DNA from: Henningerozyma blattae CBS 6284
Lineage: Eukaryota; Ascomycota; Saccharomycetes; Saccharomycetales; Saccharomycetaceae
DNA length: 64,000 nucleotides
Assembly: GCF_000315915.1 (NCBI RefSeq)
Contig: NC_020192.1
Location: 744,001-808,000 of the forward strand
Reading direction: 5' to 3'
The position numbers and the translations under genes are program-made. Position 1 is the first letter of the stretch; each line of letters starts with the position of its first letter. A model generated the notes under the pieces. It had not been told where the DNA came from. It made no database searches and saw only the letters and a program-made list of their open reading frames with translations. Below, in pieces: positions 19,260-29,410 of this stretch.

Positions 19260-19330
19260 TGCGCAAGCCCGGAATCGAACCGGGGGCCCAACGATGGCAA
19301 CGTTGGATTTTACCACTAAACCACTTGCGC
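19260..19330 (-). tRNA. tRNA-Gly (GCC)
   Basis: The reverse complement begins GCGCAAGTGGTTTAGTGGTA and ends in a matching TTGCGC plus discriminator A. It forms a complete 71-nt cloverleaf with anticodon GCC and the T-arm GGTTCGATTCC. It matches S. cerevisiae tRNA-Gly(GCC) essentially throughout and has no intron. Confidence 0.98.
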
Positions 19331-19334
19331 TAAC

Positions 19335-19407
19335 TGGACGAGTCCGGAGTCGAACCGAAGACCTCTCCCATGCTAAGGGAGCGCGCTACCAACTACGCCA
19401 CACGCCC
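19335..19407 (-). tRNA. tRNA-Ala (AGC)
   Basis: The reverse complement begins GGGCGTGTGGCGTAGTTGGT. It is a 73-nt cloverleaf with anticodon AGC (read as IGC), discriminator A, and the G3:U70 wobble pair in the acceptor stem that identifies alanine tRNAs. One T-stem pair is a T-G wobble compared with the yeast tRNA I know. It lies 4 bp upstream of tRNA-Gly on the same strand with no terminator between them. Confidence 0.98.
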
Positions 19408-19829
19408 ATATTTTTGTTAGTTTGAAAGTATAAAAATATAAAAATAAAGAGAGGAAAATAGCACGTTTCAATTTTGAAGTCTCAGAAAAATCAAAAATTG
19501 CCGACCACACAAATAGAGGAAAGACTATTATTAATCTTTTAAAGATAAAATACTAAGGGCTTTACGTAATTACGAATTGATTTTTGAAATACTTTCATTA
19601 GTAATGACAGATCTTTTTGATTACTAAGGGATTTAATTAACATATTATTATCCTTTGCCTGAAGTTCCTCTCCCTATATACTCTGAAGAATATATCTTAG
19701 CTTTGAATAACAATTGTCATTATCAGATCTAACCGAACCTGAAATACACAGAAGATTGAGAGATCCTTAAAACATAACAATTATAACTAACTTTACTTAA
19801 TACAAAAATATCAATAAAATATACAGAAA
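19408..19829. other. intergenic, UBC1 promoter / tRNA upstream flank
   Basis: About 420 bp containing the UBC1 promoter and the upstream flank of the tRNA pair. No gene or clear LTR end seen. Confidence 0.4.
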
Positions 19830-20474
19830 ATGTCTAGAGCTAAAAGAATCATGAAAGAGATGCAGGCTGTCAAAGATGACCCTGCAGCTAATATTACATT
19901 AGATTTTGTAAACGAATCTGATATCCATCATTTAAAAGGGTCCTTCTTGGGTCCCCCAGGTACTCCATACGAAGGTGGAAGATTCATGATTGATATTGAA
20001 GTACCAATGGAATATCCTTTTAAACCACCAAAGATGAAATTCGATACTAAAGTTTACCATCCAAATATTTCTTCTGTTACAGGTGCTATTTGTTTAGATA
20101 TTCTAAAAAATGCTTGGTCTCCTGTAATTACATTAAAATCTGCATTAATATCATTACAGGCCCTTTTACAATCTCCAGAACCAAATGACCCTCAAGATGC
20201 TGAAGTGGCTCAACATTATCTAAAGGATAAGGAAGGATTTAACAAGACTGCCAGATTATGGACACAGACCTATGCTTCTGAAGGTGGTAATATTAAAGGT
20301 AATGTTGAAGAAGCTAATTTATATGGCATTGACAAAGACTTAATTGAAGAATTCGAAAGTCAAGGGTTTGAAAAGGATAAGATTGTAGAAGTTTTAAGAA
20401 GATTAGGTGTCAAACAATTAGATCCAAATGATAGCGTAACTGTCAATAAGATTGTCGAAGAATTACTGAGATAA
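19830..20474 (+). CDS. UBC1: ubiquitin-conjugating enzyme E2 Ubc1
   Basis: A 214-residue class II E2 that builds K48-linked ubiquitin chains, working with the anaphase-promoting complex and ER-associated degradation. The UBC fold spans residues 1-150 with the HPNI motif at 77-80 and the catalytic Cys88 in [14 protein letters not shown]. The C-terminal ~45 residues ([20 protein letters not shown]) form the UBA domain characteristic of Ubc1. Length is one residue from the ~215 of the yeast protein. The order NGG1-UBC1 is as in S. cerevisiae, but SDH4 and CSN9, which follow there, are absent here. Confidence 0.97.
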   Translation: MSRAKRIMKEMQAVKDDPAANITLDFVNESDIHHLKGSFLGPPGTPYEGGRFMIDIEVPMEYPFKPPKMKFDTKVYHPNISSVTGAICLDILKNAWSPVITLKSALISLQALLQSPEPNDPQDAEVAQHYLKDKEGFNKTARLWTQTYASEGGNIKGNVEEANLYGIDKDLIEEFESQGFEKDKIVEVLRRLGVKQLDPNDSVTVNKIVEELLR

Positions 20475-20867
20475 TCTAGGTGTAACAAGAAAACAAATAT
20501 CAGAAATTTAATGATAATTTTTCTACTCACATTCAGCCTAATTTGCAAAGCTTCTTTTTTTCTTTTTCTTTTTCTTTTATAAATGATTCTGAAGTTCTAT
20601 TTTTCTAAATATCTACGTATATGCCACCCTATATACACATATATTTATAGATATATATACGTCTAAATCGTCTTTTACTATAATAGTTTATTTTCCCTTA
20701 ACTTTAACCAATTAAATAGTACAGAAATTAATGCTGTAACTCCGTTAATTCTTATTTAACATATATGTGCAACATTTGAAACAGAAAAACAAAAAAACAA
20801 ATTAAAAAAAACAAAACAAAATACAAATCACAACGAACTATATCAATATTCTTAATTGACTCATATA
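20475..20867. other. intergenic UBC1-NVJ3
   Basis: About 390 bp, AT-rich, with A-rich and poly-pyrimidine tracts of an ordinary promoter. In S. cerevisiae SDH4 and CSN9 lie in this interval. No trace of either is visible. Confidence 0.4.
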
Positions 20868-22370
20868 ATGTCAATTTTATATAATACAACCTCAAAACTT
20901 ATATCCAAGTATCAAAAGAATTTACCATCGAAGAATGTAAGATTGAATTCTGATTCAAGACAATTTTCGAACAGTAGTAATGACAAAAATACTTTAAATA
21001 TTACCGATCATGGAATTATAAATATACCTGATGAAATAATTGATATTCCATTTAAATCCAAATATCCAAAAAACTCAAAACAATACCTGACTGAATTATG
21101 TAAATCTGTTTATCCAAAAGAATTGCATCCAACAATAAATTCCCTGGATTCTGACGTTGATTTAGCCATTCATGCATTTATGTCTCTTATTGTTAAAAAT
21201 TATGTAACATATTGGTATGGAAGAAAAATTCCTACTGAGGACAATGAATTTATTATTAAAATATTTAATTTAATTCAAGATATTATTACAAGAGGTTCAA
21301 AAAATTTTGATGGTAATTTAAATATAACCCATAAATATGAGGCTCTTTTATTTGATGATATTCCGTATATTATTTCTGAACATTTTAATTCAATGAAGAA
21401 ATGTAAAATAGCAATTCAATCCCAAAATCGAAATTCAAAATCGATCTTGGAAATGTATTCACAATTAACTTGTTATAATTCTAAAGACTATCCAGGCAAA
21501 ATAACAATTTTAATCAAGCCAATATTGATGAATGATTCATGCTCTACTTTACAATCCACATTTTTTGACTCTTTATTAGATGATTTTTTAATGGGTAGAA
21601 TCTGGTGTTCTATTTCCCATCCTTATTATTTGATTAAAGGAATTAATAAAATCTGTTATAAAATAAATTCTAAAAAAAAAACATCTAAACAAGAAGAATA
21701 TGCCAAAAAAAATAATAATAAGTACGAAGATAATAATTTAGCCATAATTATTTCGCAAGTATATTTAAAGTTTTTACAAATCACTCAATTTTTTTGGTTT
21801 TTGATCTGTTTATTTAAATCTAATGACAGCCAGTCTTCTAATGATATTTTAAAAAAACCTAAAAATGAATCTTCAATAGTTCACCGATATATTTTCAATT
21901 TTATATTAATTGACACTTTGAAATTGAATAATAAGAAACCTTTAATATTTTTTGTTTTACAAATAATACGAAAATTAATAATTCATTTCAAACAAATTAA
22001 TAATAATTTACAAACCCATATAAATATGCTAATCTATAGCAAATTATGTTCCAAAAGAACTGTGTATAATTCAATTGATATGATTAGAACATTAATGTTT
22101 CCAAACGATAATAGTATGGGACCGAGAACAATCATACCTGAAGGTAAAGATTGGGAAATATTCAAAACAGAATGTGCCAGTGATATTTGGGACATAATTC
22201 TAAACTATAAATTGAATATTTTTTTGAATATAAAGAAAGACGAAATTACTGAATTTATTGAACTACTAACAATAGAGCCTGAATGCAATGCCATATTATA
22301 TTATAGATTACTTGATTGCATTCTTGCTTATCAATGTGATCAAGAAAATGATACGGTAAACTATTTATAA
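20868..22370 (+). CDS. NVJ3: PXA-domain protein, Nvj3-like
   Basis: A 500-residue protein with a PXA domain (roughly residues 50-230, including DSDVDLAIHAFMSLIVKNYV and WYGRKIP), the module found in sorting-nexin relatives such as Mdm1. In S. cerevisiae the YDR179W-A (Nvj3) protein interacts with Mdm1 at the nucleus-vacuole junction. The start was set at the first ATG of the frame. The C-terminal half is Asn/Lys-rich with hydrophobic stretches (FFWFLICLF). Placement between UBC1 and SCC2 agrees with the YDR177W-YDR180W order. Its stop overlaps the stop of PUS5 on the other strand. Confidence 0.82.
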   Translation: MSILYNTTSKLISKYQKNLPSKNVRLNSDSRQFSNSSNDKNTLNITDHGIINIPDEIIDIPFKSKYPKNSKQYLTELCKSVYPKELHPTINSLDSDVDLAIHAFMSLIVKNYVTYWYGRKIPTEDNEFIIKIFNLIQDIITRGSKNFDGNLNITHKYEALLFDDIPYIISEHFNSMKKCKIAIQSQNRNSKSILEMYSQLTCYNSKDYPGKITILIKPILMNDSCSTLQSTFFDSLLDDFLMGRIWCSISHPYYLIKGINKICYKINSKKKTSKQEEYAKKNNNKYEDNNLAIIISQVYLKFLQITQFFWFLICLFKSNDSQSSNDILKKPKNESSIVHRYIFNFILIDTLKLNNKKPLIFFVLQIIRKLIIHFKQINNNLQTHINMLIYSKLCSKRTVYNSIDMIRTLMFPNDNSMGPRTIIPEGKDWEIFKTECASDIWDIILNYKLNIFLNIKKDEITEFIELLTIEPECNAILYYRLLDCILAYQCDQENDTVNYL

Positions 22371-23134
22371 GCCATCTCATCATCCCAATTTTCTTCTAAC
22401 AAGGCTTGTATTTCAGGTATAAAATTGCCTTTTAAATCAACATATTTTGAATCCCACAAATTGCCGTCATTATTGAATACCATCGGGATGTGATGCCCCC
22501 TTTTTTGAAATCCAACAACTGTTGAAATAAAGGCAGAATGTAACGCTATTTGATCTAGAGGTGCCCCATTTACGAGACCTGCCCCATATTTCTTGTCGTT
22601 TAATATGGGCTGGCGAAAAAACTTTTGACATTGAAGTCTAAGCTGATGCTTTTTACCAGTCAATAATTCAAAAATAATACAGTTATCATCAAATCTTTTG
22701 TATCTAGTTTGCATTACTTTAGAACCTATAATACCAGAAGGCCTCGTAGACTGGGTTGGAGTTCCTTCCAATAATGCAACATATTTTCTACTGATTTTAT
22801 AACCAGTATTTCCACCTTTTTTAAGGTTTCTACTAAACATCTTTACAGCATTTTCATTTTTAGTTATAAGCATCCCACCCGTAACACATTTATCTATTCT
22901 ATGGACAGTCTTCCATTCCCCTAGATGTCGTATTCCAGAGCCGTATTGATCTCTTATGAGAGATAGAATATCTGGATATGGATGCTTAACAACTTCTAAT
23001 TGACCATTTGGCAATCTCTTTTTGGTTGCGCCTGGTTGAGCTAAAACAGCATAAGGCTTATTAACAATCATATAGTTGACACAGTCAAATATCAATGGAA
23101 CTCTAGGAAACAAAGCTTTAGGTATATTTTCCAT
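22361..23134 (-). CDS. PUS5: mitochondrial 21S rRNA pseudouridine synthase Pus5
   Basis: A 257-residue RluA/RsuA-type pseudouridine synthase. In yeast Pus5 makes the single pseudouridine in mitochondrial 21S rRNA. Motif II WKTVHRIDKCVTGG holds the catalytic Asp81, motif I is YMIVNKPYAVLAQPG, and the LTGKKHQLRLQC segment is the usual motif III. Length agrees with the ~254-residue yeast protein. In S. cerevisiae PUS5 is on chromosome XII next to SEC10 and RPS31, yet here it sits between chromosome IV genes NVJ3 and SCC2. The last 10 bp overlap the end of NVJ3 tail to tail. Confidence 0.93.
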   Translation of the reverse strand: MENIPKALFPRVPLIFDCVNYMIVNKPYAVLAQPGATKKRLPNGQLEVVKHPYPDILSLIRDQYGSGIRHLGEWKTVHRIDKCVTGGMLITKNENAVKMFSRNLKKGGNTGYKISRKYVALLEGTPTQSTRPSGIIGSKVMQTRYKRFDDNCIIFELLTGKKHQLRLQCQKFFRQPILNDKKYGAGLVNGAPLDQIALHSAFISTVVGFQKRGHHIPMVFNNDGNLWDSKYVDLKGNFIPEIQALLEENWDDEMAYK

Positions 23135-24218
23135 TGCCTTTGATTATCGGTAATAATAATGTCTTAAGTGTGATATTTCAATGACTTATTAATAATGATA
23201 ACATCAACTGTATCATCTTTTTCTTTTTAAAAAGTTACATGTAAAAAGTTTCTCGTTTGTTCTTGCTGATGAAAGATATCATGTAAATTCGGCCGAAACA
23301 TCAGCCTAAAGGGCACAATATCTATATCTTGAACTTTTTCCCCACTCTATATTGTAACGTATAAAGACAGAATTAAGAGACTAGAGGGAATATCTAAACC
23401 ACAATATATACTAAGAATATTAAATAAGGGAAGCTTATCAGTTTGAATCTTTATCTTTCCTAAGAATAATAGACAGCACTCTTCAAAACATATATGATTG
23501 AGATTTGTATAAACTTCGCTTTTTTTTACTTATTAAGTTGAAAAAAACGTACAAAATAAAAAAAAGTTTCTTACTGAAGTATTTTATATCAGTTACTATT
23601 GATGATCCCAAGATCCTCCTACTTCTATTAAGCTACAGACAGATTTCATCGATGTTTGAGTCATTTTTTGGTTTTTTTATGCACAACTCTGTCCAAAACA
23701 AACCTCGATTCTGAATATATGAATTCGAATAATTTGCTATATCTCTAAAGAAAATAGATCTAAGGTATACTCTAGTATAAATCTATTTATATGATTACTT
23801 TTCTTATTTTTTTTTCTTTCATTAATTTATATAAGCGTCCCTTAAAATATTGAAAGTCACTATATTTATCCAAAATTTCGGACATTACGAATCTTACATA
23901 GTTTACGCAGATTTCCCAAAAAAGGCGTATGACGCGTTAAGCGAAAAGCAGGAAATCTGATGAGATAATAGGAATGAGGATTTGCATTTTTTATTATAAA
24001 ACTAAAAAGGATTTAATAAAAGAAATGTACCAGTGTTCTTACTAAGAGTTTAACTAACTCGAATACTAGTAAAGAGAAAGATTTTTTTTGTTTTGGAAGG
24101 GTATCGTTTTTGGTAGTTTATCCTTTAGTTTTGTATCAATCTACTATTAATTTCAAATTTTTATTTTTATTTTTAGAGTTCCATTTAAATACGACCAACA
24201 TTACACAAGTTTATTTCG
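23135..24218. other. 1.1-kb divergent intergenic PUS5/SCC2
   Basis: Carries both promoters. A perfect MluI cell-cycle box is at 23932-23937. No gene is supported: the open stretches are short and lack plausible starts. Confidence 0.45.
23932..23937. promoter_or_regulatory. ACGCGT, MCB (MBF site) upstream of SCC2
   Basis: Perfect MCB core 282 bp upstream of the SCC2 start, followed at once by GCGAAAA, an SCB-like half. Cohesin-related genes are commonly G1/S-regulated by MBF, so the position makes sense. A 6-mer alone is weak evidence. Confidence 0.4.
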
Positions 24219-27200
24219 ATGACCTCATCATACCCAGGTGAAAATTCAGATATCGGTAAAACATTAGTAGAAGGAATAGACAACCAACCATTAACGTATC
24301 TAGTTCCAAAAGAATGTCTTACTAAATTGATTAATGATCCACTAAAAGTTTCAATTCCTTTGGCCACTGATGTATTTGAAAATCCAACCAAAGAAGACTT
24401 AAATATTGAGTCATACGATGATTTAAAGCTGGGTACTGCTGATGAGCTAAATCTGGAAGAAAGAATCATTTACAGAAGACCAAGGAATATTCAAATGAAT
24501 GAAAACGCTGCAGAAGGTCAATTTGATATGTATGACGGATTATCACCATTAGCTCTAAAATTCTTGAAGCAAAATGAACCAACTTTGACATCAGAGGATA
24601 TACAATATAGTGATTATGATAATGACCCTGTGTCAACAAATAACGTTTGCATTTCTGAAACGAACGATGACTTGCACGTTTCTGATCCGATCAACGGACT
24701 AGCTAGAGGGAAGAAGAGAAATGCATCCCAACTTGAGCATGATGAATCCAATGAATATGTAGACTCATATCAAAGTTTGGATTTAGCAGGTCATGAAACT
24801 TCCAATAGATTTAAAATAGCCAATAATACAAATGTCTCAGTAACTCAAGCCACTATCTCAAAACAATATTTAAAGGAATTACATTCAATTTTGAAAATAC
24901 TTGGTAAAGATGAGGAATCTTCATTGAAAGATAATACAGAATATTGGCTTAACATACTCCACCAAGATTCAAATACAAACACTTACGCTTTAACAATTAA
25001 ATGTTTAACGAAAATTTCGCTTTTGATCAAAAATATTTTAAAAGTTCAACAAATTTGGGATAAAATTTCTATCAAAAATTTACAACGAATTTTAGATTGC
25101 TTGATATCAAATATTGAAATAGCTGATAAGATATTAATTCCTGATATATATAAAGAAAACACTTTGAAATCATCCATACAGTCAGAGCCAAGCTCAGATG
25201 TATATTCAGATCCCGACTTGGAGTCACAGTCTAATTTAGATATGAATATGCTAAAAAAAATTGCGTACATGTCCATTTCTTTAGTTTTCAATATTTTTTT
25301 ATTTGATAAAAATGATAAGAGACTATCGTTGGAACGATATGTATCAATCCCCTTAGAGTTCTTACAAGCTACTTTAGATCGTTTTAAAATTTGCGATATC
25401 GATGATGATGAATTGATTGTAGAAATTCCTATGTTACAGCAATCACTTGAGCCATTACCATTATATATTGAAAAGAGACCATTTTTAGATGAAGGCTTAT
25501 TGAGTAAATTAGTTTATATGTTTGCTGATGTATTAATGAAGAATGAAACTGAATTATTTACTAAATGGCAACCTAGACATGAGTGGGAATTAATCAAAAA
25601 GACTGTAACAAATATTTATATTTCTTTATTTGTTAAAATCCCAAATCAAAGAGATTTCATAATCGAAGAATTATTAAATCATTTAGATCAGTTACCTATA
25701 AAAAGATTACAGAAAAAATTAAGAAGAATAGAGAAAAATGTATTCATTACTGATTTTACAATTACAATAATTTCAATGTTGGAAAATTTAAACTCTTATG
25801 ATTTTAGTCATAAAACTAGTTCTGACAATGACGATAATTTAGATGAAGAAAATTTAAAATTAATTACGAACTATTCTTCCGAGCAATCAAAATCTCTACA
25901 ATCCATAATATTTCAAATTACTGATATCATTCTAGCAAAAATGTTAGATAATCCTTATAAAAATAAATATATTCTAGAAAATTACTCAACCGATTTGATT
26001 ACATTGTTGCCTTTACCACAATGGCCAATTGCAGAAGATTTACTATCCTCATTAACAAAGCAAATGATATTAGAGTTTAACCCTTCGCAACATAATACTA
26101 AGAATAAGGCAAATTCTACTATAATACAAGGCATCTATCTACAAATATTAGGTGAAATAGGTTCATTAATGTTTAAAATTAAAACGAAGACCGATTCCAA
26201 ATTGTCCTATAACTTAACCTCTTTATATAACTACCCAGAAAATTTAACTGCTTATTCCAAATCCTTTAAAAAATGTCTAAATTACATAGAAGCTGGATCA
26301 AACAGTGATTTTTCAATGAAATATTTCTGGCAGAAATATGCTAATGTTCTATTAAAATTAGGCGAAATAAGTAATGAAGATAATATTAATCAGGAAAATA
26401 GTTCACTAGATTTAAACTCTAATAACCATGAGATCTCTTCTATCAATAAGAAACTTCCAACTTCTTTTAAAAAATTAATTGAAGAACTAGAAACTGATGA
26501 TTTCATCTTGATGAAGCCCGATGCCCAAATTAAAACTGATTCATCTGAAATTGAACAGGAATACTTTTTAATGTTACAGAGTTTTGAATTATTAAATCTA
26601 TATGAGCCTTACTTAAAACTGATTATATCAGCACTGGACAAGGACAAAATTAAATTAAGATCAATCGCTTTAAAAAATTTATCAATGCTTACTACAATAG
26701 ATGAAAGTATTCTGGCAACTCCTTTGGTGAAATCAACTATTCAGCAAAGGTTTAACGACTCTTCAGCTTTAGTGAAAGATTCAATCCTTGACCTAGTGAG
26801 CATAGGTAAAGCACCTCTTTACTTCTACAAATCGATAAATCAAAATTTTAATGATGATAGTATAATGGTAAGAAAGCATGTTCTCAAATTAAACGAACAA
26901 ATTTATGATGAAACGTCTGATCTCAATGTTAAAATATTCATTGCTTCTAAAATAATTCAAAAAATGGAAGATGAAGATGATGTAGTAATTGAATCTGCAA
27001 GAAATGCCTTATTTTCAAGATGGATACAAAAGGTCAACACTACAGAAAATATCCCTGAAATTCAATTACAAGAATGCAATGTAATTATTGATGTAATTGC
27101 TGGGGCTATTGCAACAAATGAAAAATGCTTAGAACTTTTTGATTGGTTTTTAAACTTCTATCTCCTAAATGAAGAAATCCATCCAGTTAATGAGCAAAAT

Positions 27201-28982
27201 CTTATTACCAAGTCTTTAAACAGATTGACAGATACACTAGTTCAACAAATTACTCAGCTACAATCTAATGATTTAGATGATTCAATTCTTCTAGCAGATA
27301 GAAGCAATAAATTGAATTTACTCACCATTTTTTCGGATAGTATTAGCCCCTTTATTACCAGAGATCATATTATTGCATTGTATCCTTATATTGTAGGAGA
27401 AGATAGGTCTACTTTTCAATATTATCTATTATTGATTTTCAACAACACGCTAAAAAAGTTGCAAAATTTGAGAGTTAACTTTTTATTTGATTTAGAGACT
27501 ACTGTATTAAGTAGATTACCAAGGATGACTGCTCAAGAAATAGATCAGGCAATGCCACTAGCCTGGAATATTGCAACTCAAAGAAGGGACTATTCTAGGA
27601 TCGCAAAGGCATGCTCTTCATGTTTAGGCCATCTTTCCCCTTATATTAACATTGGTACTAAAACTCCCAAATCCCTTCCAATTGATGGAAAATTGCAAAG
27701 GTTATTGTATTTAGGGACCGGGTTTGCGAGATTTTGTGAGTTTAACCCAGAAACCGCAACATTAAGCTATCTTCAGAAAAACGACTCAATATATGAATAT
27801 ATGGCTAAATGCTTATTAGTATTTTTACAAGAATCAATCCCATTAGCAATAAGAAAAATTTCTATCAAAAATTTAACCAAGCTATGTAGTAGCCACCCCA
27901 GATTGTTTAATTCAAAACATATTCTCAAGATATTTGATTCTGAATTAAAGAATAAACAAGCGGAACATCAGTTGGTTATATTAGAAGGGTTCTATGACTT
28001 TTTTTTAGTGGAAGAGAAAAATTCTATTCGGCAAACTGGGGTTAATACAATTTATTCATCTAATACGACAATTAAACGACAAACTAATACCAACAAACAG
28101 CTGATCCATGATGGCATTTGTTCTTCTTTAGTCTCGCGATATCTTCCAAGTATATTGGAAATTTCACTTCTGGAAGATTTCCAAAGTTCATTAATTGGCT
28201 TGAAACTCTTGAAACTGATTTTGAGATACGGATACACAACTCCAACAAATTGCATACCCACAATTATAGCTATTACCGGTTCAACTAACGATCATATTCA
28301 AAAATTTGCCTTAGAAATATTAGAAGATGAATTTGAAAAGTATGAAACCATAGTTTCAAACAATATATCTAAAGGTATCAATCTCGCTATACCGTATATT
28401 AAGAAACAAATGGGCAAGAACTATTTTGAAAATTCCAATTTCTTGCGCAATCTACAACATATCTTAGGGAATCACAAGAAACATTATAATTCATTTTTAA
28501 AACGAATTGTTAAATTGTTTAATTCTTTCCTAAACGAGCTTTACTCTGGAGAATGCTCAACGGTCAATGAAGAAATTATACTATTTTTCTGCAGTAACGT
28601 TTCAAAACTAAAGTTTAACACCCAATACGATCTCCTAACAATTTTAAAAGAAATGGGGTACGCCTCAGAACAGATACGTTCAATTATTCTCGATCAGCTC
28701 CGTTCGAGCTCAGAGGCAGTAACTCTTAACATTCGTAACGCTATCATTGTACAAATGAGTTTAGAAAATGTTATGGATCTTTTATCAAAATGTTATGGTA
28801 TCAAAGAAGATGTTATTTTAATTAGCTATGGAGAAGAATCTGAAATGAAAGAGAGACAACTACCTGAAAACTGTTGGTTTAATGATAAGGATGCTATTAA
28901 TACTATTAAAGGATTGATGAACTTTTGTAAAAAGACTGATATTGGTGATTATTATTGTAACAAATATAAATATGTGGATTAG
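24219..28982 (+). CDS. SCC2: cohesin loader subunit Scc2
   Basis: A 1587-residue HEAT-repeat protein of the Scc2/NIPBL/Mis4 family, which with Scc4 loads cohesin onto chromosomes and stimulates its ATPase. The N-terminal ~200 residues are acidic and low in structure (the Scc4-binding part in the family). The remainder is an alpha-helical hook with clear HEAT-like segments, such as DKDKIKLRSIALKNLSMLTT, ALVKDSILDLVSIG and DSIMVRKHVLKLNEQIYD. It is ~90 residues longer than the S. cerevisiae protein (~1493). Order NVJ3-SCC2-CDC1 matches chromosome IV. SAS4, found between SCC2 and CDC1 in S. cerevisiae, is missing. Confidence 0.93.
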   Translation: MTSSYPGENSDIGKTLVEGIDNQPLTYLVPKECLTKLINDPLKVSIPLATDVFENPTKEDLNIESYDDLKLGTADELNLEERIIYRRPRNIQMNENAAEGQFDMYDGLSPLALKFLKQNEPTLTSEDIQYSDYDNDPVSTNNVCISETNDDLHVSDPINGLARGKKRNASQLEHDESNEYVDSYQSLDLAGHETSNRFKIANNTNVSVTQATISKQYLKELHSILKILGKDEESSLKDNTEYWLNILHQDSNTNTYALTIKCLTKISLLIKNILKVQQIWDKISIKNLQRILDCLISNIEIADKILIPDIYKENTLKSSIQSEPSSDVYSDPDLESQSNLDMNMLKKIAYMSISLVFNIFLFDKNDKRLSLERYVSIPLEFLQATLDRFKICDIDDDELIVEIPMLQQSLEPLPLYIEKRPFLDEGLLSKLVYMFADVLMKNETELFTKWQPRHEWELIKKTVTNIYISLFVKIPNQRDFIIEELLNHLDQLPIKRLQKKLRRIEKNVFITDFTITIISMLENLNSYDFSHKTSSDNDDNLDEENLKLITNYSSEQSKSLQSIIFQITDIILAKMLDNPYKNKYILENYSTDLITLLPLPQWPIAEDLLSSLTKQMILEFNPSQHNTKNKANSTIIQGIYLQILGEIGSLMFKIKTKTDSKLSYNLTSLYNYPENLTAYSKSFKKCLNYIEAGSNSDFSMKYFWQKYANVLLKLGEISNEDNINQENSSLDLNSNNHEISSINKKLPTSFKKLIEELETDDFILMKPDAQIKTDSSEIEQEYFLMLQSFELLNLYEPYLKLIISALDKDKIKLRSIALKNLSMLTTIDESILATPLVKSTIQQRFNDSSALVKDSILDLVSIGKAPLYFYKSINQNFNDDSIMVRKHVLKLNEQIYDETSDLNVKIFIASKIIQKMEDEDDVVIESARNALFSRWIQKVNTTENIPEIQLQECNVIIDVIAGAIATNEKCLELFDWFLNFYLLNEEIHPVNEQNLITKSLNRLTDTLVQQITQLQSNDLDDSILLADRSNKLNLLTIFSDSISPFITRDHIIALYPYIVGEDRSTFQYYLLLIFNNTLKKLQNLRVNFLFDLETTVLSRLPRMTAQEIDQAMPLAWNIATQRRDYSRIAKACSSCLGHLSPYINIGTKTPKSLPIDGKLQRLLYLGTGFARFCEFNPETATLSYLQKNDSIYEYMAKCLLVFLQESIPLAIRKISIKNLTKLCSSHPRLFNSKHILKIFDSELKNKQAEHQLVILEGFYDFFLVEEKNSIRQTGVNTIYSSNTTIKRQTNTNKQLIHDGICSSLVSRYLPSILEISLLEDFQSSLIGLKLLKLILRYGYTTPTNCIPTIIAITGSTNDHIQKFALEILEDEFEKYETIVSNNISKGINLAIPYIKKQMGKNYFENSNFLRNLQHILGNHKKHYNSFLKRIVKLFNSFLNELYSGECSTVNEEIILFFCSNVSKLKFNTQYDLLTILKEMGYASEQIRSIILDQLRSSSEAVTLNIRNAIIVQMSLENVMDLLSKCYGIKEDVILISYGEESEMKERQLPENCWFNDKDAINTIKGLMNFCKKTDIGDYYCNKYKYVD

Positions 28983-29410
28983 AATCACCCTCTGTTACGA
29001 AAAGCATACAAATGTTTACAAGATAAAATATCATAATAATTATAACAATTATAAAATAAATTAGCATATTGCATTATTATAGAAATTACTTTATACACTA
29101 TTTACTTCAGCTTATATATATTAGCTTTAAGGACATTCTATTTGCACCTTTTATCCACATTCAGTTAAATCTCCGTGTATTTTTCTTAATGTGTCATCTT
29201 GATACTAAAAAGATTTTGGGAGATTGAAATTTACGATATTCGTACCAAATAAAGTAATAAGGAAAATAATGATTATATCTTCTAATAATAAAAACAAACT
29301 ATAAGGAATAATCTGCATTGTTTTGCATTGTTCTAATATTTTTAGCCAGCTTATTAACCTAGCAGGACTAGCTCATTAGAAGATAATTAGAATATACAGT
29401 TAAGATAAGA
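28983..29410. other. intergenic SCC2-CDC1
   Basis: About 430 bp where SAS4 would lie in S. cerevisiae. No coding remnant seen. Confidence 0.4.

Noticed and set aside
23505..23714. 69-codon frame in the PUS5/SCC2 promoter
   Set aside because: No ATG start, low-complexity Lys/Leu/Phe content, lies in promoter DNA.
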